Below are positions 11,157 to 24,900 of a stretch of DNA of 64,000 bases, in pieces. The notes under the pieces were generated by a model that had not been told where the DNA came from, did no database searches, and was given only the letters and a program-made list of their open reading frames with translations. Position 1 is the stretch's first letter; each line of letters begins with the position of its first letter. Source of the stretch: Cyprinodon diabolis (taxonomy: Eukaryota; Chordata; Actinopteri; Cyprinodontiformes; Cyprinodontidae); the NCBI GenBank assembly GCA_030533445.1, contig CM060070.1:31916001-31980000 (forward strand), in the 5' to 3' direction. A program made the position numbers and the translations under genes.

Positions 11157-14100
11157 CTACAGTCAGACAGAGAATGGAGACGTATAAATGATATTGTAAG
11201 AGGAAGGTCTACATACAACACTACAGGGGAGCGTTGACCTAGTGGTTCTAGCAGTGAGCTTGTGCTCTGAGAAGGTTGCCAGAACCCGGTTCGATCCCCA
11301 AAGCCTGCACTCAGAGTTCCTGAGCAACACCCTAACCCCATACTGCTCCCCGGGCTCCACAAAATGGCAGCCCACTGCTCCCCAACAGGATGGGTTAAAT
11401 GCAGAGAGTGAATTTCCACATTGTGAGACAATAAAAGGATTTATATTACATTACAATACTTTTTAAAGCTGACAGATTTTCATGCTCTGCCATAAAAGGT
11501 TAGCTTCTTTGTAGTCTAAATAAGAAAGTCTATAATTGCACTGACAGATTTTAATGGGTTTTTTTCTAACTCAAATAATATTTTCTTTATTCAAAATGAA
11601 CACATGCCCCAACATTGACCATAATAAATGAAGCAAACATTTTCTAATCTCACTGGTGACTTTGTTAGGTTCATCTTGCCAGAAAGAGATGGAACCCTCT
11701 TTTGACTTGAGACTTTGCCTAATTTGTTGGGGCGTGGATTTAGCCAGGTGTCAGAAACAAACAATTTTTAATTACTATGATCTATGTTCACGCAAAAGCA
11801 TTAAACATTTGATTTTTATTAGTATTTGATAAAAAACCACTGACTGCTGAGGCTACTGAATTTTTGAGAACCATTTTTTATACTAAATAAACTACTTCAC
11901 AGTCATTTGAAGCTTTGTGACATCAAGCATAGCCCTACAGAAGAAAAGAGCAGTGGTCATAAAGTGGTAGATACATACTGGCTGTAGTTAAAAAATGCTC
12001 AATTGATATGCCCAAAATACCTTTATGTCACCAGTCAATCATCATGTCATCATGTTAATGCTGAACTCACTTGATGAGATGACTGGAGTCTGGTGTGCTA
12101 TTGCTTGGTTGGAAAGAAAACCTGCAGCCACACGGCCCTTTCTGGAACCAGTTTGACACCCCTGGTTTAGGTAGTTAACATTGTGTTACTTCTTGAGCTC
12201 CTTGGGTTATTTACTGTCACAGGTAGGTGCTACAGCCAGGGAGTAAGTGTTGAGACTGGTATGATTTTAGGAGGGTCGGCCCTCACACGCTGAAATTAGG
12301 ACCGGTCCACCGAGCAAATGCCTGGTATAACAGATTACCAATCCAAAGCTGATATAGATTTTGTTGAGTTAATCAGACAATAGGGATTTGATTTTTCTGT
12401 TAAAAAATAGAAGTGGACCTAACATGTAATTTAAGAATTTGCTCAGCCTGATTTCAGTAAAGCTGGGCGTACACTGTGCGATTTTTTTCAACCATTGCAC
12501 ACTGCTACTGCTCACACTGTATGACGAAACCCTGATTTCACAGCTCACGATTTATGTTCGGCCCAACGCGATCTACCTGCTCACACTGTACGTCTAAAAA
12601 CTACGTCGGACTCAGCTCCGCATTGATATGGTGCTGCTCTGACTTGTTTATCCGGAAGCCATATGAGTAGAAGAGGAATATGAAGCTCACTAGAGGAACG
12701 CGCTGCCTTGGAAATTTGTGCAGGTTTGTGCTGAAAGCCCTAAAAAGAAAAGGTGACAACATATTTGGACAAAGACATGGCTGAGCAAACGTGGCTACTA
12801 CGGTCTGTCAATTTTACAGAAAGAACTCCATTTCACTCATTGCATCCCTGCCATGCTGACGTGTTTGCATCTGACAGGAAGAAGAAAAAAAAGAGTCCTT
12901 ATTTACGCATGCCCACTGAGCGATTTGCCCGTCGTGGGCAAATTGCTCAGTTTATTCAAACATGTTTGATTTTCTCCCGACCTCACGATTCCTGATCGAG
13001 AGTGGGTCGTGAGAGGCTGATCACAGCTCATAACCCCCTGTACACTACACGACGTACAATCAGGCTAAAAGTTGGCCTGATCGAAAAATTCTCACACGAA
13101 ATTCTCTCCCTGAAAATCGCACAGTGTACGCCCTGCTTAAGAAACAAGCATCAACAAGCAATTATTTTCCTTGGAACTGGATACTTTCTGTTTTTGTGAC
13201 CCTTCTCAGTAATTCATCTTCTGATTATTGCTAAAGGTTGACGTATATCTCAACAATTTAGTCTTCAGCACATTCATGCTGCAATATGAATGCCTGATTT
13301 CCAATAGTGTTGACAAATGGGATAGGATTTTCCTGAAAGTGAATGCTAAATGTATTCAAACATTTGAAAACTTCTGACCAATCTGTTTTTGTCAGTGGTC
13401 AGAATTAGCATTTTCTTTTTATTTACCATCTTCTTAAAATAGAAGTTTTTCTCATTAAGATATTTAGTTGCGAGACTTTTTGATGCTATGTTCCAGATTA
13501 TCATTACACTGTTAAAATAAGGTACAAAAATACCAGGTTATTCCAAACCTTCCATAATTCTCTTGTGATCTCTGGATTCTCAATGTATTTTATTTGATGA
13601 AAGATTTTACAGTAGTGATTAGGGTGTTATGTTTCACCAATAATTATCTGCCATTATTTATCTTGTATTACAAACCACCTAATACATATATAATCATTTT
13701 CCTAACATTGCTGTATATTCTGTATAATATGTATAATCTGTGCATGTAGCTCCCATATTCATATTTTTATTTATATTTATACACAACCTTTTACAGTCCC
13801 TAACTATTACTTTTTGCTTGTACTGTACATACACCTGTAATAATATTTATATCCTGTATAGCACTTCTGGATAGATGCAAACCACATTTCGTTGCTTTGT
13901 ACTTGTGACAATAAAGTTGATTTCTATTCTAATTTGATTCTTTTCTATTTGTTGTCTGGTATTTCTTTCAATATGTAAGTGGCTGTAGTTGTCATCACAC
14001 ATTTAGTGTCAGATTTTATCAATGAGAGGTGATTATTTTTTCTAGATTTGTGATGTTAAAGTAACAACGAGAAGATACCACAGAAAAATGTGAATGAGTG

Positions 14101-17100
14101 CAGCTGGGTCTTTGTCCCTACATGACGTTTTTTTTTTTTTTCCCCCTCTCATCTATTTTAAAAGTATAAAGCTGGGTATGGCTGCAGGTATTGTCAGTAG
14201 TGCACCAGGTGTATAGCTGTCATTGAAAGCAACATTCTGACCTCTGTTTGGATTATCTCATGGAGGATTTTCCTGAAATCTTTCCTGTTTACTCATCTCA
14301 CACTCCCTTTGGCCAGAATTTGAAGTATTGACTTCAAGAAACAATGTCATAAAGTTGGATACGCACCGATCCAAAGAGTGTGCCTCTCTTGGACATAGCT
14401 AAGTACAGCCCAGTACTGACAGATTTGATGGCAACAACTCCCACACTGACGGATCGGATTTCCATCAAGCCTGAAAAACAAAAAAGAGGGGGACAAGAGT
14501 CTGGGTTAGAAACATTAAAGCTGTCTCTGTTTCACCATCAAAGACCTCTCTGCCTTATAAGGACATTGAGGTAAGATCTTAAAGGACATGGCAAGATATA
14601 ATGTTGCCGTCTTCCCCTCGCTAAAAGGATGTGTACAATGTAGGTTCTTGATATTATGCAAATTCTGTAGCACAAACACACCTGCAGCACATCAGAGTCT
14701 AAACCTTCTTGTTTTATGTCTGCCCTGCTACATACATCAATGAAAACCTTTTTCTTTTCTAAATGTGACACTCTATCCTGATCCCACCAAGTGTTGTTTA
14801 CTAAAGGAAATAAAGCCTGTGTCTCAGTTCTTCTTAAGTGGGCTCTCTAACCCACTTAGTGATTTCAAACAAATGCCACGTGGTCTGCTTTTTATCTGCA
14901 TAAGAAAATAACAGCTGCTGCCATGACAGGTTTGTTTTTAAGGTCACCTCAAAGCGTTCTGAATAGATGCCGATTGAATGAGATAATGATCTCTTTTATC
15001 TTGCGTCTTCCATTTGCAGGCTTACACCTTCAAAGACACCTTGATACAGTTGCCGATATGAATGATGTGAATCTTGTTCATTACTGCAAACCATGCAGGT
15101 ATTTGCCGGAAAACTAGATCAACCCTTTAACTTCCTTGTCAACCCCCAACCTTCCTTTGCTAAACCAGACAGTTAAAAGTTAAGATTTATCCATACTTGA
15201 ACATAGATTATTTCTATGGCTTCTGTAATTAGGTATAAGCCAAAAAGACACTTTGGCTTTGGTGAGATATAGCTCAAATTTAAACCATCCATTAAAGAAT
15301 AAATAAATGATAACTACACCGTTTTATCCCAATCGATCATGGGGAGAGCATACATTAATCTGTTAGTATCATATGTCCTTACTTAAATAGAGCAAGAAAT
15401 AGACTTTTTAGAGAAAACAGCATCAGGTTTTATTTTGCATTCCCTCACTCACTTTCCATTAACTTTAATATGGGTACCTCTGTTCAAATGTTCTAATTAA
15501 TGGGAAGCTGAATTTGATCAAAGATACAGATTGTTGCAAAAACTATTCACACCCACTGAATACTATCATATTTTCTTAATTTACTGTAGTTGATATATGT
15601 AATTTGTATAATTTTGTAAACCAACAAAACATGTTTTTTATGTGATATATATTCAGTCAGTATTTCCATGGAAAGGCCATTCTATTTTGCAGAGTAGCTT
15701 AGGCAGATTGGATGGAGAAGGTCCTGATCTACTGGAAACCAACGTCAATCTTAAATGTTTTTGCACACTGATTTTCTTTTTTGTTTTTCACAGTGGATAA
15801 TGGTTCTCCCTGTATTTTGCTCCATCCCCTCGTCCCATCAACTCTGAGCAACTTGCTGCTTGTCATGATCTGATTTCTGGGCTTTTTAGTTCTTTTCAAG
15901 TTTTCTGTTCGGCTTTACAGTAACATTTTGATTTTCATTTATTCTGTTTTTGCTGTAAACATATATATCATTTTGAATTACTGCTTAGTTTAGCTTCCTT
16001 TGTGTTTAATTTAGTTATTTATTTATTTCCTGCAGTAGTTTACTCTAATATATGTTTTTTTGTTATTAGGTTATGTTTTCCCATTGCATATTAGTTATTT
16101 AAATTTCTCCAGGCCCGTTCCCCATCCTCTAATTTTCTCTTTTGATCTTTCTGTTTCATATTCTATAGTCTTATTTTTCATTCTGTAGCTGCCTTTCAGT
16201 TGCCCATAGAAGATCCAGTAGCAGCTTCCCAGTCACCCACAGTAGAGGTGGGTCCATTCAAGAGTCAAAATCCCTTCATAGGTCTGTCCCCGTGTCATGG
16301 CCCTTTAATGGGCCAATGTCCAAGTCTGAACCTTTTAATAGGCCTTCTTCAGAGATTACTGAGCCCTCTACAGAATTAGGGCCTCTTAGTAGCCCCTCTC
16401 CTGAGCCGGAGCTTCACAGTGGCCCCTGTCTAGAGACCCACGAGCCTGCTAGGAGTCGCTGGTCTAAAGACCCCTGATCTCACTGTGCACCATCAAGAGA
16501 CTGTAACTGTAAAATTTTCTCTCCAAGGCCCCTCTGAGGGCACTTTTCATTTCCAAGGCTTTTAGAGAAATGGGCATCCTTTGCCATCTGCAGCGCCTCT
16601 TGGCGAGTCCTCAGCGGCACCTCTTCGTGGGTCAGTACTGTTGCAAGTACAGCGTCCAAGGTTCCTGTGCCACAGGCGCCTCCTCTACAGAGACTCTTTG
16701 CATCGTCATCCTCCCTGCCATCCTCCAGATACATTTTTTTGTTGTCACAAGCTAGACCCTCTGCTTTAACATCGGGCACCTTGCTTGGAGGGGGTCCCTC
16801 TACAAAACTCAACAAACCCAAACACTGCTGAAGACATGAAAACATGATTTGCTGCGGAGGTGTTTTTTTCAGGGCTATCTATTGAATTTTTTATCATACA
16901 TTCTTTCACCATGAATGTCAAAATTGTTGGGATCTGGAGATGTACCACCTTCCACCAGCAGAGTGCGCTGTGGGTCTCCTGGGCTGGAGCCCTCCAGCAC
17001 ACCTGAGACACTCTACTCATCAGGAGGTCTGCCCTTCATAATCATCTGCCTGCCCAGCTAATCAAACTATCATCTCTGCAGACTTCAGTGAACCCAACCC

Positions 17101-18880
17101 GGACCTGTTCCAGATCCAGTTCATGTCTTTTGTGTCAAACATCTAAATAAACTCTGTTATACTTTTACCCAGCCTCCTTTGTGTTCTGCATGTGGGTTTG
17201 ATATTAAACCGATCATGACAAAAATGTTGTAATTTGAGAACTTCTTGAACATGTTTGCTGTGTTCCCAATATGGTTGTGGCAATCTGCAGGTGGCCTTTT
17301 TTATTGCTTTCTTTGAGCTGTTACTTTTTCTTTGACACGCTTTTCCATGTAGCCCATATTTGTGGAGTGCAAGCCTATGGCCATGTCCCAGTACCCACAT
17401 CATTCTTTTTGCTCAAATCGTTACATGCATTAATGAACTGACTTCCACGAAAGCTGCTTAGATGTATGCTCAGCTGAAGTGTCAGGGAAGGGCAAAAAAG
17501 GGTGTGCCAAATCAATAATCACCCATCAATAGGAATGCTCAACTGAGAGATAATGTGAGTATTGGCATATGACTTGATTGTTGTTTTGTTGACATATTCT
17601 CCCACCTGAGTCGTGCGTCTCCTTCAAAGGTATCATGGTCTCTTAACAAATCCAACTCTGATCGTTGACGATGTGTTGTGTTACCAGCCTTAATTATGCT
17701 TTTTCCACAGAACAGCTTTGTGGAGACTGTTAACATAGAAGTTGACTGGATCTCTTCACTGTTTATGCATCTATTGGGCCCTCACAATTTTAGAAAGAAA
17801 CAGACATGCACCCCCATCTTTGTATTATGAATCAACCTCATACTTCCTACACTTTTAAGCATCACCTATTAAGTTGAGCTCATCTTTTTTAGCTAACCGG
17901 TGATAAAGAATCTAAGTGCTCTTATCATTCTTTCTACTCTGACAGGGATGGGTAAATGATGCCTTGTCTCAGGTCTGGGACAGCTGCAGGGAGCCAGGAA
18001 TGCTTTGGTTTAGTTCATCCAGGTACCTCTCCAGATGCACCCCCATCATTCCTGCACTGCCTCTGATCCTCGGAGGAAACATTAACCCTTTAAAAGGTTT
18101 TTTCCTTTCTTTTTTTTTTTTTTTTTTTTACGAGCTGTGTTTACAAGCACCTGGTGTACTTTGTGGTGACACCTGGAGCATGCCAGGGACTTGTGAGCAA
18201 TAAGCTGAAGCTTGGTTGATAATATAGGGTCTTGCAAGGGTTTATAGGGTATTAGTTCATTCCAGTGAAAACCGCTGGTGCCTGAAAGTGGTGGCAACAG
18301 TAACCGCCAACATTTGCTGTTTGGCCTCCAGAATTGAATTTGATTTGATTTGTCACATTTTTACACCTTTTTTTCCTGAAAAATGTACAACTGGTTATTG
18401 AATGTCTCTTTTGGGGTTTGAAACATAGAAGAGTGCAGAAAAAAGGTGTGATTTTATTTTATTTTTTAAAAGCCCTTTTTTGTTTTGTTTTTTTAAATAT
18501 TGTTCCTACCTGTTTGATTTATCTGGTGTGGCTTGTTGAAAAAAAGATCTAAAGAAGTGAGAGGGGAAATTCCCACTCATGTCAAGGAATCACTTAGACC
18601 CTTGACGCTTGACCACACATCTATAAACGCCAGGGAGATCCATATAAATCAGAGGCCACCATTTGAAGAGTCTTACCATTGTGTGTATTTTATTTGGGCT
18701 TTAAATAAAGAAAAGGTGCCTCTATGATGTGTTAAATATGTCTCAGTTAAATCCTGGGTTAGCCTGGGTTAAACCAAACCAGATATTTAAAAGCTGTGAC
18801 AAATAATACATGTATTACTAGTTAATATAAAAAAGAATGCTCAGCTGATCCTTCAGATGGATAAGTTGAGATGGATAAGT

Positions 18881-18912
<32 letters not shown>

Positions 18913-21900
18913 CAAAATATATATATATACATACAAAATATATATATATAACTGGATAGCTCAGTAGGTAACACCGACGACTCCGGCACAGGTGACCGTA
19001 GTTCGATTCCCGGCATGGACATCCAGGTGGACCCTTAGGCAAGGTCCTTTGTGCTTAGTGGCCTACCTCAGGCATGAGTGATACCGCAAATACAAGAGCC
19101 ATACCGGCTCGGACGTCCTCGGAGGTCCGCGTCAGTTGCTAGGGAACCAGGGCAACTTGATGACAAATTGGCTACTGGAACAAGACATAGATGGACTAGA
19201 GCAGAAAACTTGGTACTGATGAAATGCTACTATACAAGCGTCCCCATGGAGAGAGGTTACATGCAGAGACTATGGGAATTATGGCATTATATTTTCCCTT
19301 GCTAGGGAACCAGGGCAACTTGATGACAAATTGGCTACTGGAACAAGACATAGATGGACTAGAGCAGAAAACTTGGTACTGATGAAATGCTACTATACAA
19401 GCGTCCCCATGGAGAGAGGTTACATGCAGAGACTATGGGAATTATGGCAGCTCCAACAACCATCATCCACACTGACAAAGAAACAACTACTAACTCAGTG
19501 TTCTAACACCCGGAAACGGCAGCTCCTATCACAACTAGAAATTGATGAGGTACAACTGACATGCTGCAGTAAGGAGGAGTCAGGACAACTGGTCAGTAGG
19601 GAAATATCATCATCCCAACACACAGAGATTGGGTCCCCAGCCCCAACAACAACAAGCCCAGTAAACGTAAGGGCGGCTGACCTACGACGGCTGATCATGA
19701 CCAAACTGGATCCCCTAGTACGACGTCCAAGACTGCCAAGGCTAAGTGACAGAGTACCCTCTGAAAGTCTTCTAGAAGATGTAAATGCAGCACTACATAC
19801 TATCCCTACTAAAGACATAACTGAGACCAACGAGCTGACCTACGCCACAGCTACAGTGATCCTAGAGATGCTTGGCAATAGGATAAACACCACAGGCCAC
19901 AAAGCAGAGCCCCCATGGAGGAGAAGGCTGGAAGCCAAGATCAAGGCAACACAAAGACAGGTTAGTCAGCTCTCAGACCTGCAGAAAGGTGTAGGGAAAA
20001 GGTTACCTAAGTACAACAAGCTGTCCATTCCTGAGGCTCTAGAAACTGCCAAACAAAGACTCGCCGCCCTGGCCACCCGCCTAAAGAGATACAAGGGAGA
20101 AGCAGAAGCCAGGAGAATAAACCAGGTGTTCTCCACCAACCCATCCAAAGTGTACTCACAGTGGCAGGGTAATTCAAGATCAGATCCACCCAGGGCTGAG
20201 ACTGAACAGTACTGGAGAAACATATGGGAGAAGGAGGCATCCCACAACACCAATGCTCAGTGGCTAGAAGATCTTAGAACAGATCACAGCCATCTCCCAG
20301 AACAAGAACCAGTAACCATTACAACGGCAGATGTCCAAGAAAGAGCGGCAGGTATGAGGAGCTGGACCAGGCCCTGACATGATCCACACCTACTGGCTGA
20401 AAAAACTAACCGCACTTCATGCACGCCTTGCAGCACAAATGAACCAACTGCTGATGGATGGGACCCACCCAGAATGGTTAACCCAAGGAAGGACAATCCT
20501 GATCATGAAGGATCCCCAGAAGGGAACAACCCCATCCAACTACCGGCCAATAACTTGCCTATGTACAACATGGAAGCTCCTGTCAGGCATCATAGCGGCT
20601 AAGATGAATAGGCACATGGCTCAATACATGCACCCTTCCCAGAATGGAATAGGCAGTAACACCAGAGGAGCCAAGCACCAGCTACTAGTGGATAGAGAAG
20701 AAGGCAGTAGTGATAGATGTGGCAATCCCAAGCGACAGCAACAGCAAGAAGAAAGAACACGAGAAGCTTGAGAAATACCAAGGGCTGAAAGAGGAGCTAG
20801 AAAAAATGTGGAAAGTAAGAGCAGCAGTGGTGCCAGTGGTAATTGGAGCACTGGGGGCTGTGACCCCCAAACTGGGAGAGTGGCTACAGCAGATTCCAGG
20901 TAAAACATCAGAGGTCTCTGTCCAGAAGAGCACAGTCCTAGGAACAGCTAAGATACTGCGCAGAACCCTCAAACTCCCAGGCCTCTGGTAGAGGACCCGA
21001 GCTTGAGGATGACACATACCACCTCACGAGGGGTGAGAAAACAGTTTTGTTTTTTTTTCATTATCATTATTTTTTTTTAGTAGCAATCTGTCACAATCCA
21101 AGTCTTGACCAAGCTCTACTGTTTGGCATAATTCTTCCCTTCTTCCTACTGTGATTTTTCTGGTTATGGGGTAATCTCTTATCCTGGTGACCTAACAGGT
21201 GTCTGTCAGATCTACTTCTAGTCCATTCAGAAAAAGCATTTTTTATGGTTATTAGTTTTCATCTATGTTTGGACGCACTATGATAATAGAAATATATTAT
21301 TTTTTTATTCAACCATTTTGTTATTGATAAGAAATTAGATGAGCATCTTTAAAAAGTATGATATAAAATTATTAAATGATCTAAAATGAGTATTGGTTTT
21401 GGAAAAAAAGAATAGTATGCGCCTCTACCTTATAATTAAAAAAAATCTTGATTTGCATTACAGAAATTAAATTGTTGCAATAGCTGATGATGACCAGTTT
21501 ATTGTATGTATCTACAGATATGTTTTACCATGTGTCTTTCGTGATGAAGTTGGAAGGTCTCCTTGTTATCATCGTTAAATGATCAGTATCCAGTCAGCAA
21601 TGTGACTTTGCTACTCAAAAGGTTACTTGCAGTCAGAAGAAACATCCTAATCGAAACAGAACATTTAAAAATGTGATGCCTTTGTGTTTAAGAGAACCTT
21701 TGATCCTCCTTAACCTCCAAGCAAATGATAGCTATTGCTAAAGAATATAAATACGTAGAAAAACAGTCAAGAAAATGTTTTATCATTATGAGACATTTTA
21801 ATGAGTTGCGGAAACACTTTAGATCCACTCTCATATTTGGTGATGTTTAAAAGTCGGGGAATTCTCTTAAATGTATTTAGGGAAGAATGTATATTATTCT

Positions 21901-24900
21901 TATATTAAATTGTGCTTTTGTTTTGAGAAAGTATGAGGATTTTCAAGCTAATAAATAATTCAGTAGGTTTAGATATCTTTATGGAAAAACAAAGGGGAAA
22001 AAAAACAACAACTATGAGAATTAAATAAATCTTTTGCAATTGAATCCAAAGGTCAGCACTTGCCTCATTCTGCAAAGCAAGTATCAACTGATGGCCCTAT
22101 TGAGCAAAAGAAAAAAGGCACTTTTGGCTCCCCACTTGCAATTGGCAAGATCTCTTAACCTTTGACATGTTTTGGCTGGGACTGTCAATAAGCTCAAGCT
22201 GCCATTACAAGCAAATCCTGCACTATACGTGTCTAGTCAACTGTGGACTGGCCATTTATTTCTCCTCTAAGGGATTTTTAAAGCAGAAAACGTCTTTTAC
22301 CCAGACTCTCTTTTACTCTTTCTTCTCTTTCTGTCGCCTGTATTTTGGACGCTAGCCCATCGTTAGATCATTGAAGCCTTTTCTGACCTTGAAAAAAAAG
22401 GACAGAATGGAATGAAAGAGACACTCTCCCTTGGCTCCCTTTTGTCAGAATCCCAGTGTGGGGATGGGGAAGATGGAGGACAGGCGGGAGCGCAGGGTGA
22501 AGGTGCTTTTTGGATGATGGTGGGTTTGGTTGTGGGGGAAGGTACCCCCGAAGACTGCCCAAATCAGGTCTTTGTCGCTCACCTGTGAGGTGAAAAGCTT
22601 GGTAAGATCTAATAAATGAACAAGTGCTCTGAATGATAGACACCTTGGTGGAGCAAAATCCTTCCTTCTGTGTAAATGGAGGCTCTCTCAGCCCTGTTTT
22701 CTTATTGTAAAATTTTCTACACTACTTAATTTCTCTGCCCCTGTAGCAAACCTTCCGTCAATGGTTTCTGTCTCGACCGGAAAAGGGCATGGGAATTACG
22801 CGTTTACATTTTTTTTAGAGTTTTGTTGCTTTTTAATAGAAGACATTCTTCTAGTATTTTTTTTCAGCCCTTCTTTTTTTAATAAAAAAAAAAAAAAAAT
22901 GAAAAAACGCTTCTTGGGCTGCCAGGCCTAATGGCTGTGACCAGCACCTTTGATCTGCCATTACCGCCTTGAAGAGTCTGGTAGTGGGCGAAACAGCTGC
23001 CCATGTATCGCCGTGGACAAAGGATGCCTCACTCACTATGGCTTTAAACACCTTGAGAGATTAGCATGAGAAACAGCAATAGCAAGGTCTTTAAAGTGGC
23101 AAGATAGGAATACTAGCATGTTTAATCTTTTTTGCACAATAATAGCACATTGTGGAATTTGTAGGAAAAGATCTTTCCAGACATACATATGTAATCTACG
23201 CACATTCATGAACACTACAAGTGGAATAAAAAAATCATAGAAACGTATGTAAGGACACGACAAACATCTGACCATGGTCAAATAACTTACGTTGTAATTA
23301 TGCCAAACACTAAGTGGATTCATTCAAAAATCTATTAAAAAAAATAAATCTATAAATCTCTCGAAGACACCATGAGTCCCGTTATTCTGGAAGTTAGCAA
23401 ATATACAGTAAATACGGTTGATAATAAAAACTGAACAAGTACTTAAAGAGTTTACTGAGATTTAATGTCAGACCGAATACTTTTCTTTGAAAATTGAATA
23501 CTTATATCTGTGTAGCCACATTTCTGCTTAGAGTTGGAAATACTTAATTTTCACACACCCCTAAAGACTCTAAAAGTACAAATAAAGTTTTTGATTGAAA
23601 AACCATAGGAAAAATAATTGTAAATTTAAAAGCTCTTATCAATAACACTGTAAGGATTAAAGGTTGTAAAATCATTGTTGCTTTAAAAGACGAGTTAAAT
23701 TTGCAAATGCTGATCATGCTGGTAAAATCATCCCCTCATCATTTGTAGCTCGTTGATTGCAAGTAACCTTTCGGATTTCATGACATGTTCTCATTAGAGC
23801 AGGGGTCTCAAACTCCAGTCCCCCAGGGTCGGTGTACTAACACTTTTAGATTTTCTTCAACACGCCTGACTCCAATATGAGCTCATTAGCAGAGCTTGAC
23901 TGCTGCTAGTGTTGCAGTTAAGTTATTTGATTCAAGTGTGTAGAGCGAAGGAAACATCTAAAAGTAGCAGGACACCAGCCCTCGAGGATTTGAGTTCGAG
24001 ACTCCTGCATTAATTCAACAGCGGTGTGTTTTTTTCCAGGTTGGAAACACAGTCAGCTTATTGGGCTTATTAGCCTGAAATATGTAACCAGACGCCCCTT
24101 TCAGTTTTGTTTAGTAACAAATAGTAAGTCAGTTAAACATTCTCCTTCCTCAGTTTTATTAAACCTCTGCAGTGTCCTATTAGATGTTTCTTCCTGTAAA
24201 AACAGTTTTCCTTTCCACAGTGTTGCATTGGATTAATTTTGATTAGATAGTAATATCTGTTTTTTCTTGCAAGGATCCTTAAGTTTGAGGGAGAATAATT
24301 AAAATTATCTATATCACACTAAATGCACTTGAACTGATCTAAACTGGACATTTTCTATAAATCTGGGAAGATATCAATATTCACACATCTACATTGAATA
24401 TGTGAACAGTCAAATCTAAGGTAACTGAGGTTTTGCTACATTCTTTATTGTCCCCATCACTTTTTGAGTATATTAACAATGCTTAGTATAAAAAAGGCCA
24501 CTAGACAAAGATTAGCCTTTCTAACGCTTGTGTTTCACAGGTACCATTGCAAGTTAAAGAAAGTCTTTTCAATAAGAAGAAGAAAAAAAAAGATATAATA
24601 ACTTTTTATTATGGTTTTAAAGCCAATATTATGTTTTGGATTTTGTTGGGAAAGTGTTGGGAATGCAAATTTATCAAAGTTTTTTCCAAACATCTGGAAC
24701 TCTTTCTGTTTAAACAGGATCACAACCTTCCCTGAAACTAAATGGTAAATTACTACCTCCCACATCTGTCACGTGTGCATGGCTGTAAAGGTCCACAAGG
24801 CATGAAATGATGATCACCTTCCCACGTCTGTGTCAGTCTGCCCTACAACTTTTACAGGCCTGTTAATTGCACACTTGCAGCATTCGTGCCAACAAGCACG

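Larger units (their letters stand above)
11157..14366 (-). other. fgf10: fgf10-like intron 2 (3.2 kb)
   Basis: This intron runs from the donor GTGCGT at 14366-14361 to the acceptor ...ctgtag at 11157. It is largely filled by mobile elements: a SINE, a PIF/Harbinger derivative, a MITE end and a LINE tail, each listed separately. The stretch 11450-12120 is AT-rich with no recognised element. Confidence 0.8.

Noticed and set aside
16480..16845. Minus-strand open frame of 121 codons
   Set aside because: It lies in a repeat-like region joined to an LTR remnant. There is no recognisable domain, and it is probably chance.
18953..19022. Possible functional tRNA gene
   Set aside because: A- and B-box-like motifs are present, but no convincing acceptor stem or terminator. 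It lies at the head of a LINE, so it is tRNA-derived repeat sequence.
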